NCBI GenBank assembly: GCA_937923265.1
Contig: CALAJY010000037.1
Span: 1-41,775 of the forward strand
Direction: 5' to 3'
Source of the DNA: an uncultured Tissierellia bacterium
Lineage (GTDB): Bacteria; Bacillota; Clostridia; Tissierellales; Peptoniphilaceae
Length of the DNA stretch: 41,775 nucleotides
The notes beneath the pieces were generated by a model, which did no database searches, had not been told where the DNA came from, and worked only from the letters and a program-made list of their open reading frames with translations. Shown here in pieces: positions 40,444 through 41,775 of this stretch. Position numbers and translations under genes: made by a program. The first letter of the stretch is position 1. Each line of letters opens with the position of its first letter.

Positions 40444-41610
40444 TTGACCCATCAAACCATCATCGAACAAGAACGCAAATATCGGGACGTTCTGGATGCC
40501 TTTTTTCACAAATTCTCCGACCAGCTCGCCTATCTGGAGCTGAAACCGGGTCATGGCAAGATCGGCTCCCTGGATTTGTCGCACGTGCCTCTCCCGGTGC
40601 AGCTCTCCGATTTTTCGAATCGCCTCGAGCAATGGCAGGAGGAACTCCGTTATCAGGATTTCATAAAGGGCATTCTTTGGAATCTGGGGATTGATCCCGA
40701 CTTTAAGTACATGAACCAGTACCTTGACCTGATTCAGGGGCAGGTGAAGGAGCCGGACCGGCTTGCCTTATTCCTGGGGGATGAGACATTAAAGAAGGAA
40801 CTGCAGCAGGGAAAAGGGAGTGGGGAAGCCTTTGTGTTCTATCGAGCGGCGCTTCTCTTAAATCCCTCCAATCGATTGGCACGAACCCGTTTTGGTCAAT
40901 TCCTGTGGCAGCAGGACTTTGGAGAGAATCAAGACGCCATGAACCGATTAGCCTCTATGGAGCTGGAAACCGTATTAAACCAGGATGAAGAAAATTTGGA
41001 GGCCCTGGTTGCTTTAGGCTATTTGAATGAACGCATGGGCCATTTCTTGAAGGCACGCTCCTATTATCGATTTGCTCTTTCGCACGCTTCCCAGCCCGAA
41101 CAGGAAGAGGAGCTTCGCCGGTCCTTGGAGCGCATTCAAGACGATGCGGCAATTGAGGATGCCATTTACTTTATTCAGCGGGCAGACTATGGAAAGGCAA
41201 TGGAAGCCTTGATGGAAGTAAAACCCGTCTCCCGTCGCTATGATGTGGATTACTATCTGGGACTTTGCTATCAGAATCAGGGAAACTATGAGGCGGCCGC
41301 GGAAGCCTATCAGTCCGCTTTGCAGCGGGGAGGCGATTTTGCGGATCTATACAACAACATGGTTTACTGTCAGAATCTTTTGGATCTTCCCGACCGGGCC
41401 CTGCAGACAGCGTCACAGGGAATTAAGGATCATCCCGCCGATTTGCGCCTTCACTATAATCGGGCGGTCCTCTTGGCGGAAAAGGAAAACTGGAAAGAGG
41501 CCCTGGAAGATGTGGATTTTCTGCTTGGCTACGATGATCTTTCGGATGAATTTTACAGCCAAGCGATGGAATTGCGAACAGAGATTCAAAGAAGACAGGC
41601 AGAAAAGTAA
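40444..41610 (+). CDS. TPR-repeat protein (TTG start)
   Basis: This 388-residue soluble protein has a start at TTG with AGGAGG 5 bases upstream. After a non-repeat N-terminal region (1-130) it carries several tetratricopeptide repeats (about 135-385). Clear examples are EAFVFYRAALLLNPSNRLARTRFGQFLW, VALGYLNERMGHFLKARSYYRFAL, YYLGLCYQNQGNYEAAAEAYQSAL and LHYNRAVLLAEKENWKEALEDVDFLL. TPRs form protein-binding solenoids. No signal peptide or membrane helix is seen. It is the last gene before a strong terminator. A partnership with the preceding membrane protein is possible but only inferred from the position. Confidence 0.82.
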   Translation: MTHQTIIEQERKYRDVLDAFFHKFSDQLAYLELKPGHGKIGSLDLSHVPLPVQLSDFSNRLEQWQEELRYQDFIKGILWNLGIDPDFKYMNQYLDLIQGQVKEPDRLALFLGDETLKKELQQGKGSGEAFVFYRAALLLNPSNRLARTRFGQFLWQQDFGENQDAMNRLASMELETVLNQDEENLEALVALGYLNERMGHFLKARSYYRFALSHASQPEQEEELRRSLERIQDDAAIEDAIYFIQRADYGKAMEALMEVKPVSRRYDVDYYLGLCYQNQGNYEAAAEAYQSALQRGGDFADLYNNMVYCQNLLDLPDRALQTASQGIKDHPADLRLHYNRAVLLAEKENWKEALEDVDFLLGYDDLSDEFYSQAMELRTEIQRRQAEK

Positions 41611-41623
41611 GTGCAGCCTAATG

Positions 41624-41658
41624 GGCTCCCGGTCAGCGAGGACCGGGAGCCTTTTTTT
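41624..41658 (+). terminator. Terminator of the mutS2-TPR transcript
   Basis: An 11-bp perfect stem (41624-41634 GGCTCCCGGTC with 41641-41651) has an AGCGAG loop and is followed by seven T. Confidence 0.94.
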
Positions 41659-41681
41659 AGAGTCCTTGATTTGAAAAAAAG

Positions 41682-41737
41682 TGGAATGGTCCAACGAGCG
41701 AGCAGCGAAGCGGCGAGCGCGTTGGTGTACCATTCCA
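41682..41737. repeat. Large imperfect palindrome of unknown role
   Basis: TGGAATGGT (41682-41690) pairs with ACCATTCCA (41729-41737) and CCAACG (41691-41696) with CGTTGG (41720-41725), with a 3-base TGT bulge. The loop of 23 bases is made of AGCG/GCGA units. It lies after the terminator of the TPR gene, near the window edge. It may be a dispersed intergenic repeat. No coding signal is seen in 41660-41775. Confidence 0.6.
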
Positions 41738-41775
41738 TTCGCAAAGACTTCTCATGAGACAAGTGCGAAGCACGA

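Noticed and set aside
41701..41720. Tandem GCGA/AGCG units considered as the start of a CRISPR or minisatellite
   Set aside because: There are too few and irregular units and no spacers. It is better explained as the loop of the palindrome.

Overview
The window reads as a chromosomal segment of a low-to-mid GC Gram-positive bacterium, most likely an anaerobic Clostridia/Tissierellia-type Firmicute. The reasons are strong AGGAGG ribosome sites, a T-box leader before thrS, an infC-rpmI-rplT operon whose infC starts at AUU behind a long leader, MutS2, a KtrAB pair, and above all a SCIFF (six cysteines in forty-five) peptide with its radical SAM maturase, a pair characteristic of Clostridia. Base composition looks close to 50% G+C by eye. 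I see no rRNA, phage, IS element or CRISPR array. The species cannot be named from the sequence alone.

Layout. 1-83 is the 3' end of tuf with its terminator. 208-4342 is a tight cell-surface cluster: a small membrane protein, a membrane-anchored metallophosphoesterase, a YcxB-like protein, a MORN-repeat protein and an OatA-like O-acyltransferase. pepT (minus) and pdp-cdd (plus, pyrimidine salvage) diverge from a shared upstream region. On the minus strand, 7589-10891 carries scfA (SCIFF), an internal terminator, scfB (maturase) and a COG2509-type FAD oxidoreductase overlapping scfB. This is followed, still on the minus strand, by an Orn/Lys/Arg decarboxylase and a flavodoxin-like FMN reductase. 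13356-16956 encodes a heterodimeric ABC exporter with one degenerate ATP site, followed by a Bax inhibitor-1 family protein.

17894-21737 holds an LCP-family cell-wall ligase, an unusual membrane protein whose cytoplasmic half looks like an ECF sigma factor (sigma2- and sigma4-like regions) joined to a transmembrane helix and an outer domain, and glutamate dehydrogenase. Next come a minus-strand GT2 glycosyltransferase, tRNA-Gly(CCC) and tRNA-Cys(GCA), hisS, and thrS under a T-box. infC-rpmI-rplT runs on the minus strand with a leader that looks like an L20-type attenuator. Divergent from it, a long plus-strand run contains ktrB-ktrA, an rRNA/tRNA SPOUT methyltransferase, pheS-pheT, zapA, a U32 peptidase (RlhA-like), mutS2, a multi-pass membrane protein and a TPR protein, closed by a strong terminator. 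The last 100 bases contain a large imperfect palindrome with no assigned function.

The most interesting items are the SCIFF locus with its terminator-split expression and overlapping flavoenzyme gene, and the sigma-like transmembrane fusion protein beside the LCP gene. Nearly all other genes are housekeeping genes with clear family assignments.
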